Shown here: in pieces, positions 16,227 to 24,406 of the stretch
Layout: every line of letters starts with the position of its first letter
Numbering within the stretch: position 1 is the first letter of the stretch
DNA from: CAIKMD01 sp963729935
GTDB taxonomy: Bacteria; Pseudomonadota; Alphaproteobacteria; ATCC43930; CGMCC-115725
NCBI GenBank assembly: GCA_963729935.1
Contig: CAVSPW010000002.1
Coordinates: 992,001 to 1,056,000 of the forward strand
Length of the DNA stretch: 64,000 bases
Direction: 5' to 3'
Notes under the pieces: generated by a model
What the model saw: only the letters and a program-made list of their open reading frames with translations
Told to the model about the DNA's origin: nothing
The model's database searches: none
Program-made: the position numbers and the translations under genes

Positions 16227-17087
16227 ATGCGTTTGATCACTCTCGTCGCGTTGCTGTCGATTGCCGCGTGCCAGCCGCTGCCTCATCCCTTCGCGCATGA
16301 TCTGCCGCCGCCGAACGCCGCCATCCTCACGCCGCCGGACAGCGCCGGCGTGATCGTCGAGCCGATCGCCGGCGCGCCGGAACCCGCCGCGCATGATCTC
16401 GCCGCCGCGATGGCGACGGCCCTTCAGAATCAGGATGTTCCCGCCAGCACCAGCGCGAGCAATCGCGGCTCCTTCCGTTTGTCGGGAACAGCGACGACGC
16501 GAAATGTCGGCAACGGCAATCTGCTCGTCACCATTGCCTGGGAAATGCGCGAGCCGACCGGCTTGCCCTTGAGCCGGCAGGACTCGGCATTGACCGTGCC
16601 CCGTGCCGCCTGGCAGGGCGGCGGGAAGGCAATCGCGGCGCTGGCACAGGAATCGGCGCCGTTTTTCGCCAAATCGGTCGAGAGCACCGCGCCCGCGCCC
16701 TTGGCCGATGCCGATCCGGTGGTCGCGGTGCGCGGCGTGACCGGAGCCCCGGGCGACGGCGCGCAATCCCTGGCGCGCGCCATGGCCGATGCGCTCCGCC
16801 ACTCCCATGTGTCGCTGGTCGCCAAGCCCGACGACAAGGCCAGTTTCGTGGTTAAGGCGAGCGTCGATGTCTCGCCACCCGCAGGCGGCAAGCAACAGGT
16901 CAAAATCGCGTGGTCGCTGCTGCGGGCCGATGGCGGCCGGGTCGGCGAGGTGAAACAGGAGAATGCGGTCCCTGCCGGCAGCCTCGACGGCCCCTGGGGT
17001 CTTACCGCCTACGACGCCGCCAATGCCGCAGCTCCCGGCATCGCGGCCTTGATCGCCGAACTCCGGCGCGCGGGCGCCCCGTCTTAG
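16227..17087 (+). CDS. Hypothetical lipoprotein
   Basis: A 286-residue protein with a type II signal: MRLITLVALLSIAAC, lipobox cysteine at residue 15. Two similar halves may exist: both contain an AMA(T/D)AL helix (AAAMATALQNQDV and ARAMADALRHSHV) followed by beta strands (SFRLSGTATT / SFVVKASVDV) and a 'VxIAW' strand, suggesting an internal duplication. Function unknown. It lies between pgeF and prs and probably has its own promoter. Not recognised as a named family. Confidence 0.8.
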   Translation: MRLITLVALLSIAACQPLPHPFAHDLPPPNAAILTPPDSAGVIVEPIAGAPEPAAHDLAAAMATALQNQDVPASTSASNRGSFRLSGTATTRNVGNGNLLVTIAWEMREPTGLPLSRQDSALTVPRAAWQGGGKAIAALAQESAPFFAKSVESTAPAPLADADPVVAVRGVTGAPGDGAQSLARAMADALRHSHVSLVAKPDDKASFVVKASVDVSPPAGGKQQVKIAWSLLRADGGRVGEVKQENAVPAGSLDGPWGLTAYDAANAAAPGIAALIAELRRAGAPS

Positions 17088-17111
17088 GGGCAAGAGGGCG
17101 CTCCGCGCGGG

Positions 17112-17140
17112 TTTACAGCCCCCGGCCCCTTTGTTACAGT
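17112..17140 (+). promoter_or_regulatory. Sigma-70-like promoter for prs
   Basis: TTTACA (17112-17117), a 17-nt spacer and TACAGT (17135-17140) stand 31 nt before the prs ATG. Both boxes keep most consensus bases in an otherwise GC-rich interval. Confidence 0.5.
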
Positions 17141-17171
17141 CCGGACCGCGCGCAAAACGGCATCCAATCGC

Positions 17172-18104
17172 ATGAAAATCCTTGCCTGCAACAGCAATCG
17201 GCCGCTCGCCGAGGCGATTTCGGCCTATCTACACCTGCCTTTGACCGACGCCAGCGTGCGCCGCTTTCAGGATCAGGAAGTGTTCGTCGAAGTTCACGAG
17301 AACGCGCGCGGCGAGGACGTGTTCGTGATTCAGTCGACCTCCTTCCCGGCCAATGACAATCTGATGGAACTTCTGGTCACGCTCGACGCCTTGAAGCGGG
17401 CCTCGGTACGGCGCGCGACGGCCGTCATTCCCTATTACGGCTATGCGCGCCAAGACCGCAAATCGGGGCCGCGGACGCCGATCTCGGCCAAACTGGTCGC
17501 CAACATGATCACCGCCGCCGGCGCCGACCGCGTTCTCACCCTCGATCTTCATGCCGGCCAGATCCAAGGTTTCTTCGACATCCCCTTGGACAATCTCTTC
17601 GCGGCTCCGGTATTCATCGACGACATCAAGGCGCGTTACGACGGCGGCGATCTCGTGGTCGTCTCGCCCGATGTTGGCGGCGTAGTGCGCGCGCGCGCGA
17701 TCGCGCGCCGCGTCGATGCCGATCTCGCGATCATCGACAAGAGGCGCGAGCGCGCCGGCGTCTCCGAAGTCATGAACATCATCGGCGACGTCGCCGGACG
17801 CTGCTGCGTCCTGATCGACGACATCGTCGACAGCGCCGGCACCTTGTGCAACGCCGCTGAAGCGCTGATGGAGCGCGGCGCGAAATCGGTCGCCGCCTAT
17901 GTGACCCATGGCGTGTTGTCGGGCGGCGCGGTCGCGCGCGTCATCGCCTCGCCCCTGGAAGCGCTCGTTTCCACCGACAGCATCGCCGCGACCGAATCCG
18001 TGCGCGCGGCCCGCAACATCAGGCGCCTGACGATCGCGCCGCTGATGGCGGAAGCGATTCTGCGCATCAGCGAGGAGCGTTCGGTTTCGAGTCTGTTCGT
18101 CTAG
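17172..18104 (+). CDS. prs: Ribose-phosphate pyrophosphokinase
   Basis: Makes PRPP from ribose 5-phosphate and ATP for purine, pyrimidine, His, Trp and NAD synthesis. The 310-residue protein has the class I features: YYGYARQDRK, the metal and phosphate site LDLHAGQIQGFFDIPLDN, the flexible-loop lysine region DKRRERAGVSEVM and the PRPP loop DDIVDSAGTL. It heads a conserved alphaproteobacterial series prs-rplY-pth-ychF and serves apt elsewhere in the window. Confidence 0.96.
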   Translation: MKILACNSNRPLAEAISAYLHLPLTDASVRRFQDQEVFVEVHENARGEDVFVIQSTSFPANDNLMELLVTLDALKRASVRRATAVIPYYGYARQDRKSGPRTPISAKLVANMITAAGADRVLTLDLHAGQIQGFFDIPLDNLFAAPVFIDDIKARYDGGDLVVVSPDVGGVVRARAIARRVDADLAIIDKRRERAGVSEVMNIIGDVAGRCCVLIDDIVDSAGTLCNAAEALMERGAKSVAAYVTHGVLSGGAVARVIASPLEALVSTDSIAATESVRAARNIRRLTIAPLMAEAILRISEERSVSSLFV

Positions 18105-18178
18105 AGAATTTCGTTTTCTCAACGGCGCGCGGCACCCCTGGAGGCCGCCGCCCCTTAGCCAAGCGAAGGAGCAGTTTG

Positions 18179-18946
18179 ATGGCCGATATCGTCACATTAC
18201 GCGCCGAGGCGCGCGACCGGGCTGGAAAGGGGGCCGCCCGGGCCGCTCGCCGTTCGGGTCGCGTCCCGGGTGTCGTCTATGGCGAGGGCAAGCCCGCAAC
18301 CCTGATCTCGCTCGATCCGCGCGAGCTGAGCCGCGAGCTGCAAAGGCCCGGCTTCTTCGCGCGGCTCTTGAATGTCGATCTCGGCGGCACCGTGCTTCGC
18401 ACCCTGCCGCGCGACGTGCAGCTCGATCCGATCCGGGATCAGCCGCTTCACGTCGATTTCCTGCGCGTCAACGCCGGCACCAAGATCACCGTGGCCGTGC
18501 CCGTCAAATTCGTCGGTCAGGAGAGTTCGCCCGGGATCCGTCGCGGCGGCATGCTCAACGTCGTGCGCCACGAGATCGATCTGGTCTGCGCGGTGGAGAG
18601 CATTCCCGACCAGCTCACCATCAGCCTCGAGGGGCTCGAGATCGGCGACAGCATTCATATCGGCGCGGTCCCTTTGCCGGCGGGCGCGCGACCGACGATC
18701 ACGCGCAATTTCACGGTCGCCTCGATCGCGGCACCGACGGCGGTGCGCGAAGAACAAGCCGCCGCCGCGGCAGCCGCCGCTTCGGCGGTCGCAGCCGCCG
18801 AAGCGGCGGCTGCGGCAGGCGCTCCCGCCGCGGGCGAAGCCGCGCCGGGTGCCGCGCCGGGCGCCGCAGCGCCGGCCGCAGGGGCCGCGGGAGCAGGCGC
18901 TCCGGCGGCAGGCGCTCCAGCGCGCCAGCCCGGCGGCAAGAGCTGA
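18179..18946 (+). CDS. rplY: 50S ribosomal protein L25/general stress protein Ctc
   Basis: 5S rRNA-binding ribosomal protein of the long (Ctc/TL5) type. The N-terminal L25 domain starts ITLRAEARDRAGKGAARAARRSGRVPGVVYG-like, followed by the TL5 beta domain (DQPLHVDFLRV, HEIDLVCAVESIPDQLTISLEGLEIGDSIHI). The ATG at 18179 is preferred to a TTG three bases upstream because GAAGGAG is well spaced. The last 70 or so residues are an Ala/Gly/Pro low-complexity tail, longer than usual. It may be cotranscribed with prs. Confidence 0.93.
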   Translation: MADIVTLRAEARDRAGKGAARAARRSGRVPGVVYGEGKPATLISLDPRELSRELQRPGFFARLLNVDLGGTVLRTLPRDVQLDPIRDQPLHVDFLRVNAGTKITVAVPVKFVGQESSPGIRRGGMLNVVRHEIDLVCAVESIPDQLTISLEGLEIGDSIHIGAVPLPAGARPTITRNFTVASIAAPTAVREEQAAAAAAAASAVAAAEAAAAAGAPAAGEAAPGAAPGAAAPAAGAAGAGAPAAGAPARQPGGKS

Positions 18947-18955
18947 GCGGTCGCG

Positions 18956-18984
18956 GCCCGGCCCGGAACGCTTCCGGGCTGGGC
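18956..18984 (+). other. Strong hairpin between rplY and pth
   Basis: A 13-bp stem with a single G-T wobble and a 3-nt loop (arms 18956-18968 and 18972-18984) sits 9 nt after the rplY stop and 17 nt before the pth ATG. No T run follows, so it is not a classical terminator. It could act as an mRNA processing or stability element, or mask the pth ribosome binding region. Confidence 0.6.
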
Positions 18985-19001
18985 GCGCGCCGCGCCGCGC
19001 C

Positions 19002-19622
19002 ATGCGCCTCATCGTCGGGCTCGGCAATCCGGGCGCCCGTTACGCGATAAATCGCCACAATGTCGGCTTCATGGCGATCGACGCGATCGCCAAGCGCCAC
19101 CGCCTTGGCCCCTTTCGCGCAAAATTCCAAGGTGCGATGGCCGAAGGCGCGATCGGCGATACGAAGATCATCGCGTTGAAGCCCGAGACTTACATGAATG
19201 CGAGCGGCGATTGCGTCGGCGCGGCAGCGCGCTTTTACAAGATCGAGCCCGCCGCGATCGCGGTCATCCATGACGACATCGATCTCGTCGAGGGCAAGCT
19301 GCGGGTGAAATGCGGCGGCGGCGATGGCGGGCATAATGGGCTGCGATCGATCGACGCCACGATCGGCCCGGATTATTGGCGCGTGCGCCTCGGCATCGGC
19401 CATCCCGGCAGCAGGGAACTGGTCGAAGCCTATGTGCTGCAGAATTTCTTCGCCGAGGAAAAGCTCTGGCTCGAGCCCTTGATCGCGGCCGTCGCCGAGG
19501 CGATACCGTTGCTCGTCGCCGACGATGCTCCGGGATTCATGAGCAAGGTCGCGCTCATCTTGAAGCCCAACAAACCGAAGCCGCCGCGACCGGCGGCCAC
19601 CGACGCCACCGCGAAGGACTGA
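19002..19622 (+). CDS. pth: Peptidyl-tRNA hydrolase
   Basis: Cleaves peptidyl-tRNA released from stalled ribosomes. Motifs of the bacterial Pth family are complete: VGLGNPGARYAINRHNVGF with the catalytic histidine, KPETYMNASG, IHDDIDL and GGGDGGHNGLRSI. The protein has 206 residues with a short Pro/Lys-rich tail. The ATG at 19002 is directly preceded by a very GC-rich segment with no obvious Shine-Dalgarno sequence and by a strong hairpin. It is 7 nt upstream of ychF. Confidence 0.95.
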   Translation: MRLIVGLGNPGARYAINRHNVGFMAIDAIAKRHRLGPFRAKFQGAMAEGAIGDTKIIALKPETYMNASGDCVGAAARFYKIEPAAIAVIHDDIDLVEGKLRVKCGGGDGGHNGLRSIDATIGPDYWRVRLGIGHPGSRELVEAYVLQNFFAEEKLWLEPLIAAVAEAIPLLVADDAPGFMSKVALILKPNKPKPPRPAATDATAKD

Positions 19623-19629
19623 GCGAGAG

Positions 19630-20730
19630 ATGGGTTTCAATTGCGGCATCGTCGGCCTGCCCAATGTCGGCAAATCGACGCTTTTCAATGCGCTCACGGC
19701 GACGCAGGCGGCGCAGGCGGCGAATTATCCCTTCTGCACCATCGAGCCCAATGTCGGCCGCGTCGCGGTGCCCGACGAGCGGCTCGATGTCTGCGCACGC
19801 CTCGCCAAATCGGCGAAGATCGTGGCAACCCAGCTCGAATTCGTCGATATCGCGGGGCTGGTGCGCGGCGCATCGAAGGGCGAGGGTCTGGGCAATCAAT
19901 TCCTCGGCCATATTCGCGAGGTCGACGCCATCGCCCATGTGCTGCGCTGTTTCGAGGACAGCAACGTCACCCATGTCGAAGGCTCGATCGACCCGATCCG
20001 CGACGCCGAGACGGTCGAGACCGAGTTGCTGATCGCCGATCTCGAGGGCATGGAGAAACGCGTCGCAGCGGCGCAGAAGAAGGCGCGCGGCGGCGACAAG
20101 GAAGCCAAGACGATGCTCGAGGTGGCCGAGCCCGCGCTCGAATTGCTGCGCGACGGCAAGCCGGCGCGGCGCCTCAAACTCTCGCCCGAGCAGCGGCCGA
20201 TCTTCAAGAGCCTGGAGCTCCTATCGGCAAAGCCGGTGCTCTATGTCTGCAACGTCGACGAGGCATCGGCCGCGACCGGCAACGAGCAATCCCTGCGGGT
20301 CGCCGATTATGCCAAGGCGCGCGGCGCCGCCAGCGTCTTGATCTCGGCCGCCATCGAGGCCGAAGTCTCGACGCTCGCCGACGAAGCCGAGAAGCAAGAT
20401 TTCCTCGGCACCTTGGGCCTCAAGGAACCGGGCCTCACCCGCGTGATCCATGCCGGCTACCGGCTCCTGGACCTCGTCACCTTCTTCACCGTCGGCCCCA
20501 AGGAAGCGCATGCATGGACGGTCTCCCACGGCGCCAAGGCGCCGCAGGCCGCCGGCGTCATTCACACGGATTTCGAGAAGGGCTTCATCCGCGCCGAGAC
20601 CATCGCCTTCGCCGATTTCGTGGCGTGCGGCGGCGAGGCCGGTGCCAAGGAAGCGGGCAAGATGCGGCTCGAAGGCGCGGAGTATATCGTCCAGGACGGC
20701 GATATATTCCATTTCCGCTTCAATGTCTGA
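19630..20730 (+). CDS. ychF: Ribosome-binding ATPase YchF
   Basis: OBG-family P-loop ATPase that binds the ribosome and affects translation and oxidative-stress responses. It has GLPNVGKSTLFNALT (G1), the IAGLVRGASKGEGLGN switch region (G3), a coiled-coil insert with KKARGGDKEAKTML, a 'NVDE' G4 variant typical for ATP preference, and a C-terminal TGS domain (VGPKEAHAWTVSHGAKA, IHTDFEKGFIRAE). Length 366 is standard. It follows pth by 7 nt. Confidence 0.96.
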   Translation: MGFNCGIVGLPNVGKSTLFNALTATQAAQAANYPFCTIEPNVGRVAVPDERLDVCARLAKSAKIVATQLEFVDIAGLVRGASKGEGLGNQFLGHIREVDAIAHVLRCFEDSNVTHVEGSIDPIRDAETVETELLIADLEGMEKRVAAAQKKARGGDKEAKTMLEVAEPALELLRDGKPARRLKLSPEQRPIFKSLELLSAKPVLYVCNVDEASAATGNEQSLRVADYAKARGAASVLISAAIEAEVSTLADEAEKQDFLGTLGLKEPGLTRVIHAGYRLLDLVTFFTVGPKEAHAWTVSHGAKAPQAAGVIHTDFEKGFIRAETIAFADFVACGGEAGAKEAGKMRLEGAEYIVQDGDIFHFRFNV

Positions 20731-20824
20731 GGGCGAAGAAGGCTGTTTCGCGAATCGCTTCGACCTCTTATGATCGGGTCAAGCGGCCAACGCGTCTCAA
20801 GAATCAACCGAGGAGGATGAGAAA

Positions 20825-21496
20825 ATGGGTCAGAACATCGTATTGACGAGCAAGGACGGCTTCAAGCTCGACGCCTATCGCGCCGATCCGGCGGGCAAGC
20901 CGCGCGGCGGCATCGTCGTGATCCAGGAGATTTTCGGCGTCAACCACCATATCAAATCGGTGACCGACCGCTACGCCGCGCTCGGCTATCTGGCTATCGC
21001 GCCTGCGCTCTTCGATCGCGTCGAGAAGGGCTTCGATGTGGGCTATGACGGCTCGGCGATGGACCGGGCCCGCGCGACCGTCGGCAAGGCCAATCTCGAT
21101 CTGCGCCTCGCGGATACGCAGGCCGCGATCGACGTCGCCAAAGAGGCCGGCAAGGTCGCCGTGCTGGGCTATTGCATGGGCGGTTCGATCGCCTTCCTCG
21201 CAGCGACGCGGCTCAATAACGTCTCGGCCGGCGTCGGCTATTACGGCGGACAGATCGCGCAATTCTCCGGCGAAAAGCCGAAGGCGCCGGTGATGCTCCA
21301 TTTCGGCGAGAAGGATCAGAGCATTCCGTTGAGCGACGTCGAGAAGATCAAGGCGGCGCAACCCAACGTACCCGTCTTCGTCTATATGGGCGCGGGCCAT
21401 GGCTTCCATTGCGACGAGCGCGGCTCGTTCAACGCCGAGGCGGCGCAGGTCGCGGCCTGCCGCAGCCAGGAATTCCTGCTGAAACACGTCGGATAA
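20825..21496 (+). CDS. Dienelactone hydrolase family protein
   Basis: Alpha/beta hydrolase of 223 residues with the dienelactone hydrolase Cys-Asp-His triad: nucleophile Cys in LGYCMGGSIAF, Asp in FGEKDQSIP, His in GAGHGFHCDER. The conserved VVIQEIFGVNHHIKSVTDR is near the N-terminus. No chlorocatechol or aromatic-degradation genes are nearby, so the substrate is unknown. AGGAGG ends 10 nt before the ATG. It is closed by two hairpins at 21520-21584. Confidence 0.9.
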   Translation: MGQNIVLTSKDGFKLDAYRADPAGKPRGGIVVIQEIFGVNHHIKSVTDRYAALGYLAIAPALFDRVEKGFDVGYDGSAMDRARATVGKANLDLRLADTQAAIDVAKEAGKVAVLGYCMGGSIAFLAATRLNNVSAGVGYYGGQIAQFSGEKPKAPVMLHFGEKDQSIPLSDVEKIKAAQPNVPVFVYMGAGHGFHCDERGSFNAEAAQVAACRSQEFLLKHVG

Positions 21497-21519
21497 TCGT
21501 CGTCCGACAACGCTCGTGA

Positions 21520-21542
21520 ATGGCCGGGCCCAACCTGGCCAT
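21520..21542. repeat. REP-like hairpin 1
   Basis: Arms ATGGCCGGG (21520-21528) and CCTGGCCAT (21534-21542) pair over 9 bp with one G-T wobble around a 5-nt loop. It stands 15 nt before a second hairpin with the same layout (ATG.CCGG arms, 5-nt loop). Palindromes of this style are scattered in many alphaproteobacterial genomes. Confidence 0.55.
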
Positions 21543-21557
21543 AAGGGAGCCGACACA

Positions 21558-21584
21558 TCATGCCCGGACTTGTTCCGGGCATGA
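21558..21584. terminator. REP-like hairpin 2 / bidirectional terminator
   Basis: An 11-bp perfect stem (TCATGCCCGGA, 21558-21568; TCCGGGCATGA, 21574-21584) with loop CTTGT is followed by TTGTTTT on the plus strand. It lies between the convergent dienelactone hydrolase gene and mtnA, so it can terminate the plus-strand transcript; on the other strand a T run is less clear. Confidence 0.7.
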
Positions 21585-21601
21585 TTGTTTTCGGGCGAGC
21601 C

Positions 21602-22714
21602 TTACGCCTTCGCGTGCGATGTTCGGCGTTCGGGGAATCGTTCCAGCAAGCCCTCGCGCGTCGCGGCGCAGACGCCGCGCTCGGTGATGAGGCCCGTCAC
21701 CAACCGCGCCGGCGTCACGTCGAAGGCAAAATTGGCGGCCGGACTCGCTTGCGGCGTCACACGCACTGTCACGATCTCGTCCGATCCAGCAACCCCTGAA
21801 ATCTCAGCGACCTCGGCCGGATCGCGCTCCTCGATCGGAATGTCCTTCACCCCGTCGCTGATCGACCAGTCGATTGTCGGCGACGGCAGGGCGACATAGA
21901 AAGGCACGTTGTTGTCTTTCGCGGCGAGCGCTTTCAAATAGGTGCCGATCTTGTTGGCGACATCGCCCGAAGCGGTCGTGCGGTCGGTGCCGGTGAGGCA
22001 GAGATCGACCCTGCGATGTTGCATCAGATGGCCGCCGGCATTGTCGACGATGACGGTGTGGGCGACGCCGTGCTGACCCAGCTCCCAAGCGGTGAGGCTG
22101 GCCCCCTGATTGCGCGGCCGGGTTTCATCGACCCAGACATGAATCGGAATGCCCCGATCGTGCGCGAGATAGATGGGCGCGAGCGCGGTGCCCCAGTCGA
22201 CCGTCGCGAGCCAGCCGGCATTGCAATGGGTCAAGATCTCGACGCGGCCCTGCCGGCCCTTCTTCAACCACGCTGCTTCGATCAGCGGCAGCCCGGCCGC
22301 CGCGATGCCCCGATTGATCGCCACGTCTTCGTCGCAGATCTCGGCCGCACGGGCGTATGCCTTTGCGGCGCGCTGCGCCTCGGGCACAGGCAAGAGGGTC
22401 CGGCGCATCTCTTCGACCGCCCAATGTAGATTGACCGCCGTCGGCCGCGTCGCGAACAGCGAACGGCAGGCCAGATCGAGCGCGGGATCCTCCGCATCCG
22501 CGCGCATCGCCAGCGCGACGCCATAAGCGGCGGCCGCACCGATCAAAGGCGCGCCCCGCACCTGCATGGCGCGGATCGCATGAGCGACCTCCTCCAGCGT
22601 CCGCAGTCTCGCGGTGACCAGCGCATGCGGCAGGCGCGTTTGATCGATGATGCCGACCGAGACGCCGTCATCCTCGAGCCAGATGGTGCGCATCGCCTTG
22701 CCCGCGACCTTCAT
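21602..22714 (-). CDS. mtnA: S-methyl-5-thioribose-1-phosphate isomerase
   Basis: Isomerises methylthioribose 1-phosphate to methylthioribulose 1-phosphate in 5'-methylthioadenosine salvage. Family motifs are MQVRGAPLIGAAAAYG, the active-site cysteine in ILTHCNAGWLATVDWGTAL, and the catalytic Asp in LTGTDRTTASGDVANKIGTY. Length 370 is normal. It lies 18 nt after mtnP. Genes for the rest of the methionine salvage route are not in the window. Confidence 0.94.
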   Translation of the reverse strand: MKVAGKAMRTIWLEDDGVSVGIIDQTRLPHALVTARLRTLEEVAHAIRAMQVRGAPLIGAAAAYGVALAMRADAEDPALDLACRSLFATRPTAVNLHWAVEEMRRTLLPVPEAQRAAKAYARAAEICDEDVAINRGIAAAGLPLIEAAWLKKGRQGRVEILTHCNAGWLATVDWGTALAPIYLAHDRGIPIHVWVDETRPRNQGASLTAWELGQHGVAHTVIVDNAGGHLMQHRRVDLCLTGTDRTTASGDVANKIGTYLKALAAKDNNVPFYVALPSPTIDWSISDGVKDIPIEERDPAEVAEISGVAGSDEIVTVRVTPQASPAANFAFDVTPARLVTGLITERGVCAATREGLLERFPERRTSHAKA

Positions 22715-22732
22715 CGCATGACCGCCACGGCG

Positions 22733-23605
22733 TTATGCCTTGTTGAGGATGCGGCCGGCCACGGCATCGAGCCGGGCGAGCACGCCCGGATCGCGCGCCT
22801 CGGGCGCGGTGATGAGTGCCGTGTCGAGCACGTGGCGGCAGCCTTGCGGACAGGACTCGTCCCGGGACGCCAACGGCACCACCGCCTTGATCAGGGCTTT
22901 CGCGGTATCGGCGTTCTTGTGCAGCACCTTGAGGATCATGTCGACCGTGACATGGTCGTGGTCGGGGTGCCAGCAATCATAATCGGTCACCATCGCGACG
23001 GTCGCGTAGCAGATCTCGGCTTCGCGGGCGAGCTTCGCCTCGGGCATGTTGGTCATGCCGATCACGTCGCAATTCCACGGCCCGCGATAGAGATCGCTTT
23101 CGGCCAAGGTCGAGAATTGCGGCCCTTCGATCACGACATAGCTGCCGCCGCGCGCCAGCGCGATGCCGGCTTCGTGCCCCGCCGCGGCGAGATGATGCCC
23201 GAGGCGCCGGCACACCGGATGCGCCATCGACACATGCGCGACGCAACCGGTGCCGAAAAAGCTTTTCTCGCGCGCGAAGGTGCGGTCGATGAATTGATCG
23301 ACGAGCACGAAAGTTCCTGGCGGGAGCTCTTCCTTGAGGCTGCCCACCGCCGAGAGGGAGATGAGATCGGTGACGCCGGCGCGCTTCATCGCATCGATAT
23401 TGGCGCGGAAATTGATTTCGCTCGGCGGGATGCGATGGCCGCGCCCGTGACGCGGCAAGAACACGATTTGCGCGCCCGCGAGCTCGCCGAAGCAAAGTTC
23501 GTCCGAAGCCTCGCCGAAGGGGGAGGCCACGCGCCGCCATTCGACCTTGCGCAACCCGTCGATCTGATAGAGCCCGCTGCCGCCGATGATGCCGATGACT
23601 GTCAT
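22733..23605 (-). CDS. mtnP: 5'-methylthioadenosine phosphorylase
   Basis: Splits 5'-methylthioadenosine with phosphate into adenine and methylthioribose 1-phosphate. The phosphate-binding start IIGGSGLYQIDG, VFLPRHGRGHRIPPSEINFRAN-like segment, SAVGSLKEELPPG and VIEGPQFSTLAES are recognisable; methionine and threonine in FSTLAESDLYR fit a MTA rather than inosine substrate. 290 residues. It supplies mtnA, its downstream neighbour, and adenine for apt. Confidence 0.94.
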   Translation of the reverse strand: MTVIGIIGGSGLYQIDGLRKVEWRRVASPFGEASDELCFGELAGAQIVFLPRHGRGHRIPPSEINFRANIDAMKRAGVTDLISLSAVGSLKEELPPGTFVLVDQFIDRTFAREKSFFGTGCVAHVSMAHPVCRRLGHHLAAAGHEAGIALARGGSYVVIEGPQFSTLAESDLYRGPWNCDVIGMTNMPEAKLAREAEICYATVAMVTDYDCWHPDHDHVTVDMILKVLHKNADTAKALIKAVVPLASRDESCPQGCRHVLDTALITAPEARDPGVLARLDAVAGRILNKA

Positions 23606-23644
23606 CGGCCCAGTCTTCCAGCCTCGGGCCGCAGCGGCAACAGC

Positions 23645-24406
23645 TTAATGCAGGTCGGCCCAGATCTTGCGCTTGGCGGCGTAGAGGATGCCGGTCATGC
23701 CCAAGAGGAAGATCACGACCTTAGCGCCGGTACGCTTGCGATCTTCCGTATGCGGGTCGGCCGCCCAGGCGAGGAAGGTCACGACGTCGTGCGCCTCTTG
23801 CTGGGCCGTCGCCTTGGTGCCGTCGGCATAGGTGACGTCGTCGCCCGACAGCGGCGGCGGCATGGCGATCTGGTGACCCGGGAAATAAGGGTCGTAGTTC
23901 ATGTTGTCGCGCAGGGTCACGCCGGGCGGCGGATTGGTGAAGCCCGTGAGCAGATCATAGACGTAATCGGGCCCGCCCTCGCGCGCATAGGTGATCACCG
24001 AAAGATCGGGCGGCAGCGCGCCGTTATGCGCGGCGCGGTTCGCCTGATCGTTGGGGAAAGGCGGCACGAAATGATCGGAAGGCCGGCCCGGGCGCTGAAA
24101 CATGTCGCCCTGGTCGTTGGGTCCGTCCGTGACCTGCTTTTGCGCGGCGATCGCCTTGATCTCGTTCTCGGAATAGCCGATGCCCGAGAGGTCGTGATAG
24201 GCGAGCAGGTTCATCGAATGGCAGTTGGAACAGACTTCGCTATAGACTTGGAGGCCGCGCTGCAGCGCCGCGCGGTCGAAGGTGCCGAAGGGACCATCGA
24301 ACGACCAGGATTGACGGGGCAAGGAGGGCGTCCCCTCGTCCTGCGCGCGAACCGCGGGCGCGGCAAGAAGGGCGGCGCCGATCACGGCCAAGGCGAGCTT
24401 GCGCAT
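23645..24406 (-). CDS. petC: Ubiquinol-cytochrome c reductase, cytochrome c1
   Basis: Periplasmic haem c subunit of complex III that passes electrons from the Rieske protein to cytochrome c. A Sec signal (MRKLALAVIGAALLAAPAVRA) precedes the haem motif CSNCH in YSEVCSNCHSMNLLAYHDL. The sixth ligand Met lies in HQIAMPPPLSGDDV and one C-terminal anchor helix (VVIFLLGMTGILYAA) is present. The ATG at 24406 overlaps the petB stop in ATGA. 253 residues; it is separate from cytochrome b, unlike the fused FbcH of Bradyrhizobium. Confidence 0.95.
   Translation of the reverse strand: MRKLALAVIGAALLAAPAVRAQDEGTPSLPRQSWSFDGPFGTFDRAALQRGLQVYSEVCSNCHSMNLLAYHDLSGIGYSENEIKAIAAQKQVTDGPNDQGDMFQRPGRPSDHFVPPFPNDQANRAAHNGALPPDLSVITYAREGGPDYVYDLLTGFTNPPPGVTLRDNMNYDPYFPGHQIAMPPPLSGDDVTYADGTKATAQQEAHDVVTFLAWAADPHTEDRKRTGAKVVIFLLGMTGILYAAKRKIWADLH

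Noticed and set aside
22715..22732. A mtnA-mtnP regulatory site or riboswitch
   Set aside because: The gap is only 18 nt and shows no structure; the two genes are simply cotranscribed.
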